A stretch of 64,000 nucleotides of DNA from Cytophagales bacterium (lineage in GTDB: Bacteria > Bacteroidota > Bacteroidia > Cytophagales > Spirosomataceae). The notes beneath the pieces are model-generated. The model had not been told where the DNA came from and did no database searches. It saw nothing but the letters and a program-made list of their open reading frames with translations. The position numbers and the translations under genes were made by a program. Positions 7,844 through 15,609 of the stretch are shown one piece after another; positions within the stretch are counted from its first letter, which is position 1; each line of letters starts with the position of its first letter. The stretch spans positions 1 to 64,000 of the forward strand of contig JAAFJP010000026.1 in NCBI GenBank assembly GCA_013298125.1, read 5' to 3'.

Positions 7844-10102
7844 ATGAATCCATTTTTTAGAGTAATATATATACTAACTACTTGTTTTTTATTCGGTATT
7901 CATGCTGTATCTGCACAGACAGAATCTTACGCAATTAGAATTGGTAATACAGTAATTCCTCCCTCAGAACTATCACAGACTTACAAAAAACTTCTTCAAA
8001 GTGATAGTATCAAGAAAGATAAATCAAAAGAATTTCTCCAAGATTTTATTAACTATAAGTTGATGGTGTATGCTTCTCAACGAATGGGAAAAGATACTAC
8101 CAAAGCCTTTCGAGAAGAAATAAATTCGTATCGTAAAGAATTGGCGACTCCGTATTTAGTGGATAAAATTATTCTTGAAAAAATGATTCAAGACACCTAC
8201 GAACGTATGCGTGAGGAGGTACGAGTTGCTCAAATATTTATCCCAGTACCCAAAAATGCAAGCCCAGCCGATACAATGACGGCTTTTGATGAAATCCGAA
8301 CGTTGAGATTAAGAATCCTCAAAGGTGAGCCATTTGAACAAATTGCAAAGAATTATTCACAAGATGTAAGTTCGGCAGCAAGGGGAGGCGATATGGGTTT
8401 CATTTCGGTTTTGGGTAATCACTACACTTTTGAAACAGCCGCATATACGCTGAATAAAGGAGAATTGTCGTTTCCATTACGTACAGAAAAAGGCTATCAT
8501 CTCATCAAAGTTTTAGAAAAACGTTCATCAAGAGGAAAAGTAAAACTTGCTCAAATTTTGATTAGTGCAGTGCCAACCAATTCGATTGAAGTGGGCGAAG
8601 CTAAGAGAAAAATTGATGAAGTATATAATTATCTAAAAAAAGGTGAATCGTTTGAGGCAGTCTGTCGTGCGTATTCCAATGACACCAAAACCAAAAACTC
8701 AGGTGGTGTGATGTCTAAATGGTTTGAGGCTGGAATGTTGGACGATAAAGTATTGGAGGTTGTCTTTGCTCTTAGAGATAAAGGCGAATACACAGCACCC
8801 ATACAAACGGCTTTGGGTTGGCATATTTTTAAGTTAGTAGATAAAAAAGCTCTTCTTAGATTTGACGAAATGGCTCCTTTTATTCGTCAAAAAGTAACCT
8901 CAGATCCTTCGAGAGGGGCAATTATCAAAGGGAATTTGGTAAAGCGTTTGAGGAAAGACAATAACTTTCAAGAAACGATTTCTGTGAAACAAGAAGCCTT
9001 TGATAACTTTTATAAAGATAGAATCGGGAATGAAGATTATTTAGGAAAAACAGTTTTTACCATCAATCAAAGTCCATCATCAGTTCGAGAATTTTATGCT
9101 TTTGTTACAAAAACGCAAAGACAATTAGCGAAAATTGGAGCATTGAATGATAAATCAGAGAAAGATTGGTATAACCTTTTTGTAGAGGATAGAGTGCTTC
9201 GTTACGAAGAAAGTAACCTCGAAATCAAGTACCCAGAGTTTCGTGCGGAGGTACAAGATTACCGAGAAGGAATCTTACAGAAAGATTTTTTGAATGATAA
9301 TGTTCTTGACAAATCTTTGGATTCGTTATCACAATTACGATATTTCAATCAGAACGCTCAGAATTATCAATATACCAACCGAGTTTTAGCAAAGGTCATC
9401 ACAACTGACCGCCGTGAAACGATGGAGCAAGCCAGAGCGGCTTTGTTGAAAGCTCCTTATCAGATGAATCGCCCTTTTCCGAATGTATTTTTTGAAAAAG
9501 ATAAATCAGATTTCTCTGCCGAGACACAACAGAAATTGTCAGAATTGGTCGTTATTATGATTAAGAATAGAGATTATACCGTTGAAATTACGGGTAATTC
9601 TGACCCCGAAGAAACCGAGTCTGTATCTGCCCAAAGAGCCAGAAAAATTGTCAACTTCTTGATAAACAAGAACATAAGTCCTACAAGAATCATTGAAAAA
9701 GATGATGGTAAGTATAAGCCAGTCTCAAAAACGGATCGTTCGAGAAATATGCGTGCGGGAGTTAAGTTTTACTCAAATTCAATGGAAGATGTCGTAAAAA
9801 GGTTTAATGCCTTGAAACCTGGAAGTCTTACCGCTGAGGAACATTATTTCAAAAAGGGAGAAAATGAATTTGTAGATATGGCAGCTTGGATGGTAGGAGA
9901 GAGCAACTACGAAGCCAAAGGCAGACAAGTTTTAATAAATATTCAAAAAGTTGAAGAGCCACGCCCAAAGACTTTCAAAGAAGCTCGTGGACAAGTAATC
10001 AAAGATTATCAGAAGATTTTATTTGATAATTTAATGAACCAATTAAAGACAAAATATCCAGTAGTGGTGAGCCAAGAAGAAGTGAAACGAATACTGGATT
10101 AG
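7844..10102 (+). CDS. SurA-like peptidylprolyl isomerase with two parvulin domains and an OmpA-like domain
   Basis: A periplasmic folding factor of 752 residues, expected to help outer-membrane proteins fold. A signal peptide ends near AVSAQ (residue 25). An N-terminal chaperone region follows. Two parvulin (PpiC) domains span about residues 125-222 and 232-335, each with the GGDMGF/GGVMSKW-type segment and a final GYHLIKV/GWHIFKL strand. About residues 549-645 look like an OmpA C-terminal peptidoglycan-binding domain: FFEKDKSDFS, then VEITGNSDPEETE, then SAQRARKIVNFLINKNISPTRI, then RSRNMRAGVKF. The final ~70 residues (EARGQVIKDYQ, KYPVVVS) return to the C-terminal segment typical of Bacteroidota SurA homologues. 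A strong terminator follows. Confidence 0.88.
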   Translation: MNPFFRVIYILTTCFLFGIHAVSAQTESYAIRIGNTVIPPSELSQTYKKLLQSDSIKKDKSKEFLQDFINYKLMVYASQRMGKDTTKAFREEINSYRKELATPYLVDKIILEKMIQDTYERMREEVRVAQIFIPVPKNASPADTMTAFDEIRTLRLRILKGEPFEQIAKNYSQDVSSAARGGDMGFISVLGNHYTFETAAYTLNKGELSFPLRTEKGYHLIKVLEKRSSRGKVKLAQILISAVPTNSIEVGEAKRKIDEVYNYLKKGESFEAVCRAYSNDTKTKNSGGVMSKWFEAGMLDDKVLEVVFALRDKGEYTAPIQTALGWHIFKLVDKKALLRFDEMAPFIRQKVTSDPSRGAIIKGNLVKRLRKDNNFQETISVKQEAFDNFYKDRIGNEDYLGKTVFTINQSPSSVREFYAFVTKTQRQLAKIGALNDKSEKDWYNLFVEDRVLRYEESNLEIKYPEFRAEVQDYREGILQKDFLNDNVLDKSLDSLSQLRYFNQNAQNYQYTNRVLAKVITTDRRETMEQARAALLKAPYQMNRPFPNVFFEKDKSDFSAETQQKLSELVVIMIKNRDYTVEITGNSDPEETESVSAQRARKIVNFLINKNISPTRIIEKDDGKYKPVSKTDRSRNMRAGVKFYSNSMEDVVKRFNALKPGSLTAEEHYFKKGENEFVDMAAWMVGESNYEAKGRQVLINIQKVEEPRPKTFKEARGQVIKDYQKILFDNLMNQLKTKYPVVVSQEEVKRILD

Positions 10103-10118
10103 TTGCTTTCTGAAACGC

Positions 10119-10154
10119 AAAAGCCCTTCAAATGGATGTTTGAAGGGCTTTTTT
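10119..10154 (+). terminator. Rho-independent terminator of the SurA-like gene
   Basis: A 14-bp perfect stem (10119-10132 with 10139-10152, core AGCCCTTCAAA) and a 6-nt loop are followed by T residues, 17 bp after the stop codon. Confidence 0.9.
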
Positions 10155-10262
10155 GATGAATTATTAAGTATGAATTATGAGTTAGTAGGTATGAGGTGGA
10201 GTAGAAAATTTTGGTAATAAATAATTGTTTTACGGAACTCATTGATTGGAATGAGAAATTTT

Positions 10263-10320
10263 TACTACCTACTACCTACTACCTACTACCTACTACCTAC
10301 TACCTACTACCTACTACCTA
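10263..10320. repeat. Heptanucleotide tandem repeat (TACTACC)n
   Basis: Eight perfect copies of the 7-mer TACTACC plus a partial copy run directly up to and through the stop codon (10318-10320, CTA on the plus strand) of the minus-strand Mpo1-like gene. The perfection suggests recent expansion or ongoing slippage. Confidence 0.95.
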
Positions 10321-10785
10321 AATAGCAATCCCCAAACGTTGATAAATAAAACTCATCAACCACGCAGGTCCAATCATTAAGAATTGTAAATCTTTGATGA
10401 ACGAAGGTTTTTTCCCTTCCACCTTATGCCCCCAGAATTGCCCAATCCACGCTAAAACAAATACTGTTACACAAACTTGCCAAAGAGGAGCAAAGCCTGA
10501 TTGTTCAATAAGAAAGCAAAGATAAATGCACAAGGACGCAAATAGTAGCATTCCAACCGTCAAGGGCTTTGATAAAGTGAAATAATACAATAAGGTCAGC
10601 CCTAAGACTATTAAAGCAACATTCCCTTGCATACTTCCAAGACTAAAAAAAGGGATTTTGATACTGTAAAAAAGACCTACTACACTAAAAAAAATAAGGG
10701 GAACGCATATCCAGTGGACAGTCTTGTTGGTGGGGTTTTGGTGACTCTCGCCATATTCGGCAAGCCATTGATTAATGGTTTTCAT
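10318..10785 (-). CDS. Mpo1-like (DUF962) 2-hydroxy fatty acid dioxygenase
   Basis: A 155-residue membrane protein of the DUF962/Mpo1 family. In yeast Mpo1 is an iron-dependent dioxygenase that carries out alpha-oxidation of 2-hydroxy fatty acids from sphingolipid breakdown. The family signatures are visible: HQNPTNKTVHWICVP near residues 15-29, and the C-terminal IGQFWGHKVEGKKPSFIKDLQFLMIGPAW. Three or four hydrophobic segments lie between them. Bacteroidota of this type can make sphingolipids and hydroxylated lipids, so the activity is plausible, but it is family knowledge. The stop codon is embedded in a heptad tandem repeat. Confidence 0.85.
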   Translation of the reverse strand: MKTINQWLAEYGESHQNPTNKTVHWICVPLIFFSVVGLFYSIKIPFFSLGSMQGNVALIVLGLTLLYYFTLSKPLTVGMLLFASLCIYLCFLIEQSGFAPLWQVCVTVFVLAWIGQFWGHKVEGKKPSFIKDLQFLMIGPAWLMSFIYQRLGIAI

Positions 10786-10950
10786 GGGATATTAGTGATT
10801 TTTATGGTTAATGATAGGTTCAAATCTACAAATTAATCTTTGAATAATCAAATAAAATATGTGTTTTGTGTAGGTTTTTTGATAATTATCAACTTTTGAA
10901 GCACTCATTTTAAACCTACGATTTTCCTTTAATGCTCCGCCAAAATCTCG

Positions 10951-10958
10951 TATCTTCG
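10951..10958 (+). promoter_or_regulatory. Probable -7 box for tdk
   Basis: TATCTTCG is one base away from TAnnTTTG and lies 34 bp before the tdk GTG start, a sensible position for a promoter. The -33 box is not clear. Confidence 0.4.
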
Positions 10959-10992
10959 TGAACAGTTTTCATTCTTAAATTATTGTCATAAA

Positions 10993-11571
10993 GTGTTTAT
11001 TGAACCTTATCATAACCAACATCAACAAAACGAAAAACGTACGGGCTGGATAGAAGTAGTCTGTGGTTCGATGTTTTCTGGAAAAACCGAAGAACTCATC
11101 CGCCGACTCAATCGGGCAAAAATAGCCAAACAAAAAGTCGAAATTTTTAAGCCAGCTTTGGACACTCGTTATCACGAAGAGGATATCGTTTCGCACAATT
11201 CCTTGTCTATACGTTCATCGCCTATTCAGGCATCACAAGAGATTTTATTGATGTCGGGCGATTGTGATGTCGTGGGTATTGATGAAGTGCAATTCTTTGA
11301 TTCTGAGATAGTTGATGTCGTAAATAAACTTGCCAGTTCTGGTAAAAGAGTCATCGTTGCTGGACTTGATATGGACTTTCAGGGCAAACCATTTGGCTCA
11401 ATGCCCGCACTCATGGCAATTGCAGAATATATCACGAAGGTACACGCCGTATGTGTAGTATGCGGAGATGTTGCCAATTATTCATACAGAAAAACGGCAG
11501 CCCAAGAACAGGTACTTTTGGGTGAAACCGATAGCTACGAAGCAAGATGCAGAAAATGTTTTCATTTATAG
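10993..11571 (+). CDS. tdk: Thymidine kinase
   Basis: A type II thymidine kinase of 192 residues that phosphorylates thymidine in the salvage pathway. It shows the Walker A loop [10 protein letters not shown] (residues 25-34), the DEVQFF segment of the Walker B region, the lasso region with [16 protein letters not shown], and zinc-binding cysteines in CVVCGD and CRKC. The start is a GTG, since no ATG is available upstream of the conserved core. The stop lies inside the longest possible porZ reading frame, so the two genes may overlap by 25 bp and be cotranscribed. Confidence 0.95.
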   Translation: MFIEPYHNQHQQNEKRTGWIEVVCGSMFSGKTEELIRRLNRAKIAKQKVEIFKPALDTRYHEEDIVSHNSLSIRSSPIQASQEILLMSGDCDVVGIDEVQFFDSEIVDVVNKLASSGKRVIVAGLDMDFQGKPFGSMPALMAIAEYITKVHAVCVVCGDVANYSYRKTAAQEQVLLGETDSYEARCRKCFHL

Positions 11572-13529
11572 GAGGTTTTAGGTTTAAGGTTTTAGGTGTT
11601 AGTCATGAAATACCTGTATCATTTTCCCTGCCGTGGTCTGTGTTCTCACAGAGCCTTCGTGTGACAGAAATCTCTCCGCCGTGGTCTGTGTCTCCACAGA
11701 CCACTCGTGCGACAGCAACGTCCCGAATAATCATATTTTTAATTTTATCCCTAACGTTATTCTCCTCCATAAAAGCCCAAATCGGTACTTGGAGAACTCA
11801 TTTCAACTATCTGAATACCAAAGATTTAGCTATCGTTGAAAAGAATATTTATTGTATTTCTGAAAACGGTTTTTTCTATTATGATACTGCCGAAAAGCAA
11901 GCCATAAAACTTTCAAAATTAGATGGTTTTACAGAGATTAGCATCTCTAAAATTGCGTATAATTCACCCCAAAAAACACTCGTAATTGCCTATAAATCAG
12001 GTAATATTGACTTGTTGAAAATAAATGAAAAAGGCGAGCCTTCAAAGATTATCAATATCCCATTATTGAAGGAAACCACCGCCATTCAGGGAAACAAACA
12101 AGCTAATCATATCGAATTCAAAGATAAAATTGCTTACCTGGCTTACGACTTTGGTTTAGTGGTATTGGATTTAGAAAAACAAGATATCCGAGAAACCTAT
12201 CAAAATCTTGGGAATAATGGTTCGCCCATTAATATTTATAAGACCGTTTTTACCCCTGACAGTATTTATCTATCAACTTCACAAGGCATAAGAGGGGCAA
12301 AGTTTGCTACAAACATCAATTTGCAATTTTTCGGTAATTGGAAAACACTTAATGATAATATCTTCTCTATCAGTAATTTCCAAAATGGTTTAATCCTTGC
12401 CTCTGCCATAGGCGAGATTTTTACGTATCAAAATGGCAAATATTCTAATTTTATCAAATTTTCAGAAAAAATTGAAAATATCGAAATTATAATTAATCAA
12501 GAATATTTTATAAAAACTTTAAATTCTATAAATATTTTAAATATCAATAATTTTAAAATAAATAAAATATCTGAAAATAAAATAATTTTACCACAGCAAT
12601 TAAAAGCTGACTTACAGGGTAAATATTGGATTGCTGATTATCGGAATGGATTATTGAGCAATTCAGAAGGGAATTATAAAACATTTAGTCCAAGTAGTTT
12701 AGATACGCTTTATCAAAATCGTCGAGATTCGATTGTTACTGATTTAGATGGAAACCGATGGATTAGACAAGGAGATTTTGGCGGACTTGTAGTAGAGAAT
12801 GTTGAAAAGAAACAAAAAACTCTTAAAACGGAAAAAGGTTCAGGGAATTTACCGAGTAATAATGTCAGGAGTATAGCCTTGGATAGAGACGGACAAGTCT
12901 GGGTCGGGACGGATAGGGGAGTAGTGGTTTTTGATAATCCTTCTGCGGTGTTTAGTGGTAGAAATTTTGATGCTTATACGCCTGTATTCGAGCGGAGGAG
13001 GCTTTTGGGAAATGAAATGGTTACGTCAATCGCCATTGACGGAGGTAATCGTAAGTGGATGGGAACACGAAATGGTATTTTCCTTTTTAGTCCAGATGGT
13101 ACTGAATTAGTCAGTAATTTTAACGAAAAAAACTCACCTTTACCTACTTCTGAAATCTCATACATCACGGCTGAACCCAATACAGGTGAAGTTTATATCC
13201 GCACACCAAAAGGTATGGTTTCTTATCGTGGGACGGCTACGGAGGGGAGTTTGAAGCAAGATGAAAATGCGGTAAAAGTATTCCCAAATCCCGTCAGACC
13301 AGATTTTGAAGGGCAAATCGGGATTGAGGGTTTAGTAGAAAATGCTTTTGTAAAAATCACGGACGTTGCGGGAAATTTAGTCTATGAAACTCGTGCAAAC
13401 GGTGGTACAGCCGTCTGGAATGGGCGTACTCTCTCAGGCGGACGAGTGGAGACGGGTATTTATTTGATTTTTAGTGGCAATGCAAAAGGGGAGGAGACGT
13501 TGGTGAGCCGTTTGGCGGTGGTGAAATAA
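11547..13529 (+). CDS. porZ: PorZ-like T9SS beta-propeller protein
   Basis: This looks like PorZ, the surface protein of the type IX secretion machinery that delivers the anionic lipopolysaccharide anchor to the sortase. After the signal peptide comes [20 protein letters not shown], typical of PorZ. Two-component-regulator-like propeller blades follow ([43 protein letters not shown]). The C-terminal ~85 residues are a T9SS sorting domain ([16 protein letters not shown] ... [12 protein letters not shown]). The hydrophobic signal core sits at residues 61-78 of the longest frame, after 60 residues that include two in-frame 16-residue repeats encoded by a hairpin element. The true start is therefore unsure. 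The ATG at 11547 lies inside tdk, and a GTG at 11688 would give a normal-length leader. A stretch near 12470-12600 is extremely AT-rich and Ile/Asn-rich. Confidence 0.85.
   Translation: MQKMFSFIGGFRFKVLGVSHEIPVSFSLPWSVFSQSLRVTEISPPWSVSPQTTRATATSRIIIFLILSLTLFSSIKAQIGTWRTHFNYLNTKDLAIVEKNIYCISENGFFYYDTAEKQAIKLSKLDGFTEISISKIAYNSPQKTLVIAYKSGNIDLLKINEKGEPSKIINIPLLKETTAIQGNKQANHIEFKDKIAYLAYDFGLVVLDLEKQDIRETYQNLGNNGSPINIYKTVFTPDSIYLSTSQGIRGAKFATNINLQFFGNWKTLNDNIFSISNFQNGLILASAIGEIFTYQNGKYSNFIKFSEKIENIEIIINQEYFIKTLNSINILNINNFKINKISENKIILPQQLKADLQGKYWIADYRNGLLSNSEGNYKTFSPSSLDTLYQNRRDSIVTDLDGNRWIRQGDFGGLVVENVEKKQKTLKTEKGSGNLPSNNVRSIALDRDGQVWVGTDRGVVVFDNPSAVFSGRNFDAYTPVFERRRLLGNEMVTSIAIDGGNRKWMGTRNGIFLFSPDGTELVSNFNEKNSPLPTSEISYITAEPNTGEVYIRTPKGMVSYRGTATEGSLKQDENAVKVFPNPVRPDFEGQIGIEGLVENAFVKITDVAGNLVYETRANGGTAVWNGRTLSGGRVETGIYLIFSGNAKGEETLVSRLAVVK
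11629..11726 (+). repeat. 48-bp tandem hairpin repeat in the porZ leader
   Basis: Two copies of a unit starting CCGTGGTCTGTG begin at 11631 and 11679, a period of 48 bp (16 codons). The second copy holds a perfect 10-bp hairpin, GTGGTCTGTG-TCTC-CACAGACCAC. The first copy is the same hairpin decayed on its right arm. Because the period is a multiple of three, the porZ reading frame stays open through both (PWSVFSQS... and PWSVSPQT...). Confidence 0.85.
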
Positions 13530-13537
13530 TAAATTGA

Positions 13538-13569
13538 AACGTAGGCTGGGTTCAAACCCAGCCTACGTT
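13538..13569. repeat. Hairpin element, tip GGGTT-CA-AACCC
   Basis: The arm AACGTAGGCTGGGTT (13538-13552) pairs perfectly with 13555-13569, 8 bp after the porZ stop. It could act as a terminator, but there is no following T run. The same tip sequence occurs in the hairpin at 13678. Confidence 0.85.
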
Positions 13570-13677
13570 AGCCTAAGAACTTGATATGGTAAATCTTAAA
13601 AAAAATCATGTCTGATATTTTTTGTGGTAGGGACGAATGCTATTCCAATGCTGCCAACTTAAAAAATCTGTCCAACT

Positions 13678-13710
13678 AACGCTGGTAGGGTTCAAAACCC
13701 TACCAGCGTT
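13678..13710. repeat. Hairpin element, tip GGGTT-CAA-AACCC
   Basis: A perfect 15-bp stem (13678-13692 with 13696-13710) has loop CAA. The stem base differs from the element at 13538 while the tip is conserved. Confidence 0.9.
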
Positions 13711-13783
13711 CAAGCGAGGTTATTAAATATATTTTGATAAAAGTAAAACCTTAAATTGACAGCATTGATTTGTGCGACCCAGT

Positions 13784-13875
13784 CGGAACACGATTTTAGG
13801 ATTTACAGGATTTTTATGATTAATCTTATTAATTCTACTAATCTTAACGGTACGACGTTTCGCAATCGTGTTCTG
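13784..13875. repeat. AGGATTTACAGGATT-type intergenic repeat
   Basis: Terminal arms CGGAACACGATT (13784-13795) and AATCGTGTTCTG (13864-13875) pair with one G-T. The inside carries AGGATTTACAGGATTTTTATGATTAA-like words, a repeat type that I recall from many Bacteroidota intergenic regions. Confidence 0.65.
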
Positions 13876-13971
13876 AAATAAGAATAAGACAACTTAAATT
13901 TTTTTGAACACTACTTAGAACTTTACTCTCATAAACTTTTAACTTCTAACATAACCCCAAATATTACACTT

Positions 13972-15234
13972 CTAAGCCGTCTGCATCAATTCAGAATTTT
14001 GAAATTCTCGCAACACAAAATAAGCCGTTCCCACCATCGAAATTGCTAAGTACATCATTACAAAAATCGTTTGAATTTGACTTCCTACAAACCAATTTCC
14101 CATCTGAAATATTAAAGCAAATCCACAGATTGTTTTAACTAATTCCCACCAAATTGCTTTTGGATTCCTGTCCATTAATTCCGAATACGCATAGATATTC
14201 AATATCAAAAAGCCTCCGTAAATGAACATATTAGGTACGCCAAATTTAGCAATATTTCCATAGAAAAATAATAAAAGCCCAAAAGTTGAAATGAATTGAA
14301 ACCAAGTCCAGATTACTAATCTACTGGAAGCCAAGGGATTATATTTCTGAAAACTGTATGGGTTTGTAATTTTATTATGAAGAGGGTATTGTTCTATGAC
14401 ATCCGCTGGTCGCCAGCCTGTGGGCTTGAACCAGATAGTAAATTTATCTTTCCAGTTTTTTGTACGCCAAGCATCTTGCATCAACAACCAGATATGTTGA
14501 AAGTTTATTTTGATTGGATTCCATGTGGACACCGCAACGGTAATACCATACACAGGAGGAACGTTAGGTAATTCTTCTTGGAAAGTACCGAATAGTTTAT
14601 CCCAAATAATAAAAATTTGACCGTGATTTTTGTCGATATACTCAGGGTTGATAGCGTGATGTACTCGGTGGTGTGAAGGCGTTACGATGATTTTTTCCAG
14701 AAAACCCATTCGTCCGATGTGGACGGTATGATACCAAAATTGAGCAAACAAGTGGATAGGGGCAATGATGGCAATTATCTGTGCGGGTACACCTAAAATA
14801 GCTGCGGGTAAGAGAAAAATCGTGAAAAAATTAACCAAGGATGAGATACTTTGGCGTAAAGCACAAGCCAAATTGAACTCTTCGCTACTATGGTGAATGA
14901 GGTGTTGATTCCAAAGAAAATTAACTTGGTGGTTGAGGCGATGCCCCAAATAACCCGCCAAATCAAGCGAAATAAAAGCAATAATGCCAACAGCGATTGA
15001 AGATTCTATCTTGAAAACCGCCCAATGTTCAACCATCCATTTGTAGGTAATTATGGAAACACCAATACCTAAGACATCTTTGACGGAATTGGTATAACCC
15101 GAACTCAAACTCGAAATCATGTCCATATTGCGGAACGGCTCTTTTTTGAAAAACCATGCGTAGAGTTTTTCACCCAGAACCAAAAGCAAAAAGGCTGGAC
15201 TCGCAACCATTAATATTTTTCCGTAAGTTTCCAT
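13972..15234 (-). CDS. Sterol desaturase / alkylglycerol monooxygenase-like membrane protein
   Basis: An integral membrane di-iron hydroxylase of the fatty-acid-hydroxylase superfamily, 420 residues. The eight-histidine signature is present: HRLNH, then HLIHHSS, then HTVH, then HHRVHHAIN (about residues 117-225). The following segment, WDKLFGTFQEE, then YGITVAVSTWNP, and later FKPTGWRPADV, resembles alkylglycerol monooxygenase (TMEM195) more than C5 sterol desaturases. Several more hydrophobic segments make up the last 130 residues. The likely role is oxidation of an ether lipid or sterol-like lipid in the membrane. The substrate is not shown by sequence. It is transcribed alone, divergent from the susC operon. 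Confidence 0.87.
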   Translation of the reverse strand: METYGKILMVASPAFLLLVLGEKLYAWFFKKEPFRNMDMISSLSSGYTNSVKDVLGIGVSIITYKWMVEHWAVFKIESSIAVGIIAFISLDLAGYLGHRLNHQVNFLWNQHLIHHSSEEFNLACALRQSISSLVNFFTIFLLPAAILGVPAQIIAIIAPIHLFAQFWYHTVHIGRMGFLEKIIVTPSHHRVHHAINPEYIDKNHGQIFIIWDKLFGTFQEELPNVPPVYGITVAVSTWNPIKINFQHIWLLMQDAWRTKNWKDKFTIWFKPTGWRPADVIEQYPLHNKITNPYSFQKYNPLASSRLVIWTWFQFISTFGLLLFFYGNIAKFGVPNMFIYGGFLILNIYAYSELMDRNPKAIWWELVKTICGFALIFQMGNWFVGSQIQTIFVMMYLAISMVGTAYFVLREFQNSELMQTA

Positions 15235-15609
15235 AAAATGTAATTTTTCTTATAAGTATTTGTACAAAAAAATATTGTTTAGTTTAAAATGAACTTATTT
15301 CATTATTAAATTTATCTAAATTGTTGTTTTTCTGTGTCTCAAACGTTTTCTTGGAATTTGAGATGAAAGACCAATTATAGCATAATTTTAGAAATTTTGA
15401 AGTTGTTTTTCCTTGATTTTTTCAAAAATATCAAAATATGACTAACTAAACCTATTAAGATGAGTATATTTTTAAATTTAGGATAGTATAAAATTAATAT
15501 TTTTTCTTTTCATAATAACATAATTCCTGACAGAACAGTATAGTAAAATAAAAAAAACTGAGTAATTCTGTAAATTAAAATTAAATCAAAAAACAAGTTA
15601 AGTAAACTT
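15235..15609. other. Divergent AT-rich intergenic region before susC
   Basis: These 375 bp contain no gene and no strong hairpin that I could find. They must hold the promoters of the desaturase (minus) and the Sus operon (plus), but I see no perfect TAnnTTTG box that I would call. Confidence 0.5.

Larger units (their letters stand above)
13530..13971. other. Intergenic region between porZ and the desaturase, filled with palindromes
   Basis: These 442 bp between convergent genes hold no gene. They contain two near-perfect hairpins (13538-13569 and 13678-13710, listed separately) and a longer inverted element at 13784-13875. Confidence 0.7.

Noticed and set aside
10263-10320. Possible CRISPR array
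   Set aside because: The 7-bp units are adjacent with no spacers and no cas genes are nearby.
11633-11839. 68-residue frame in the porZ leader ([17 protein letters not shown]...)
   Set aside because: It is a frame-shifted reading of the 48-bp hairpin repeat and porZ. No signal of its own.
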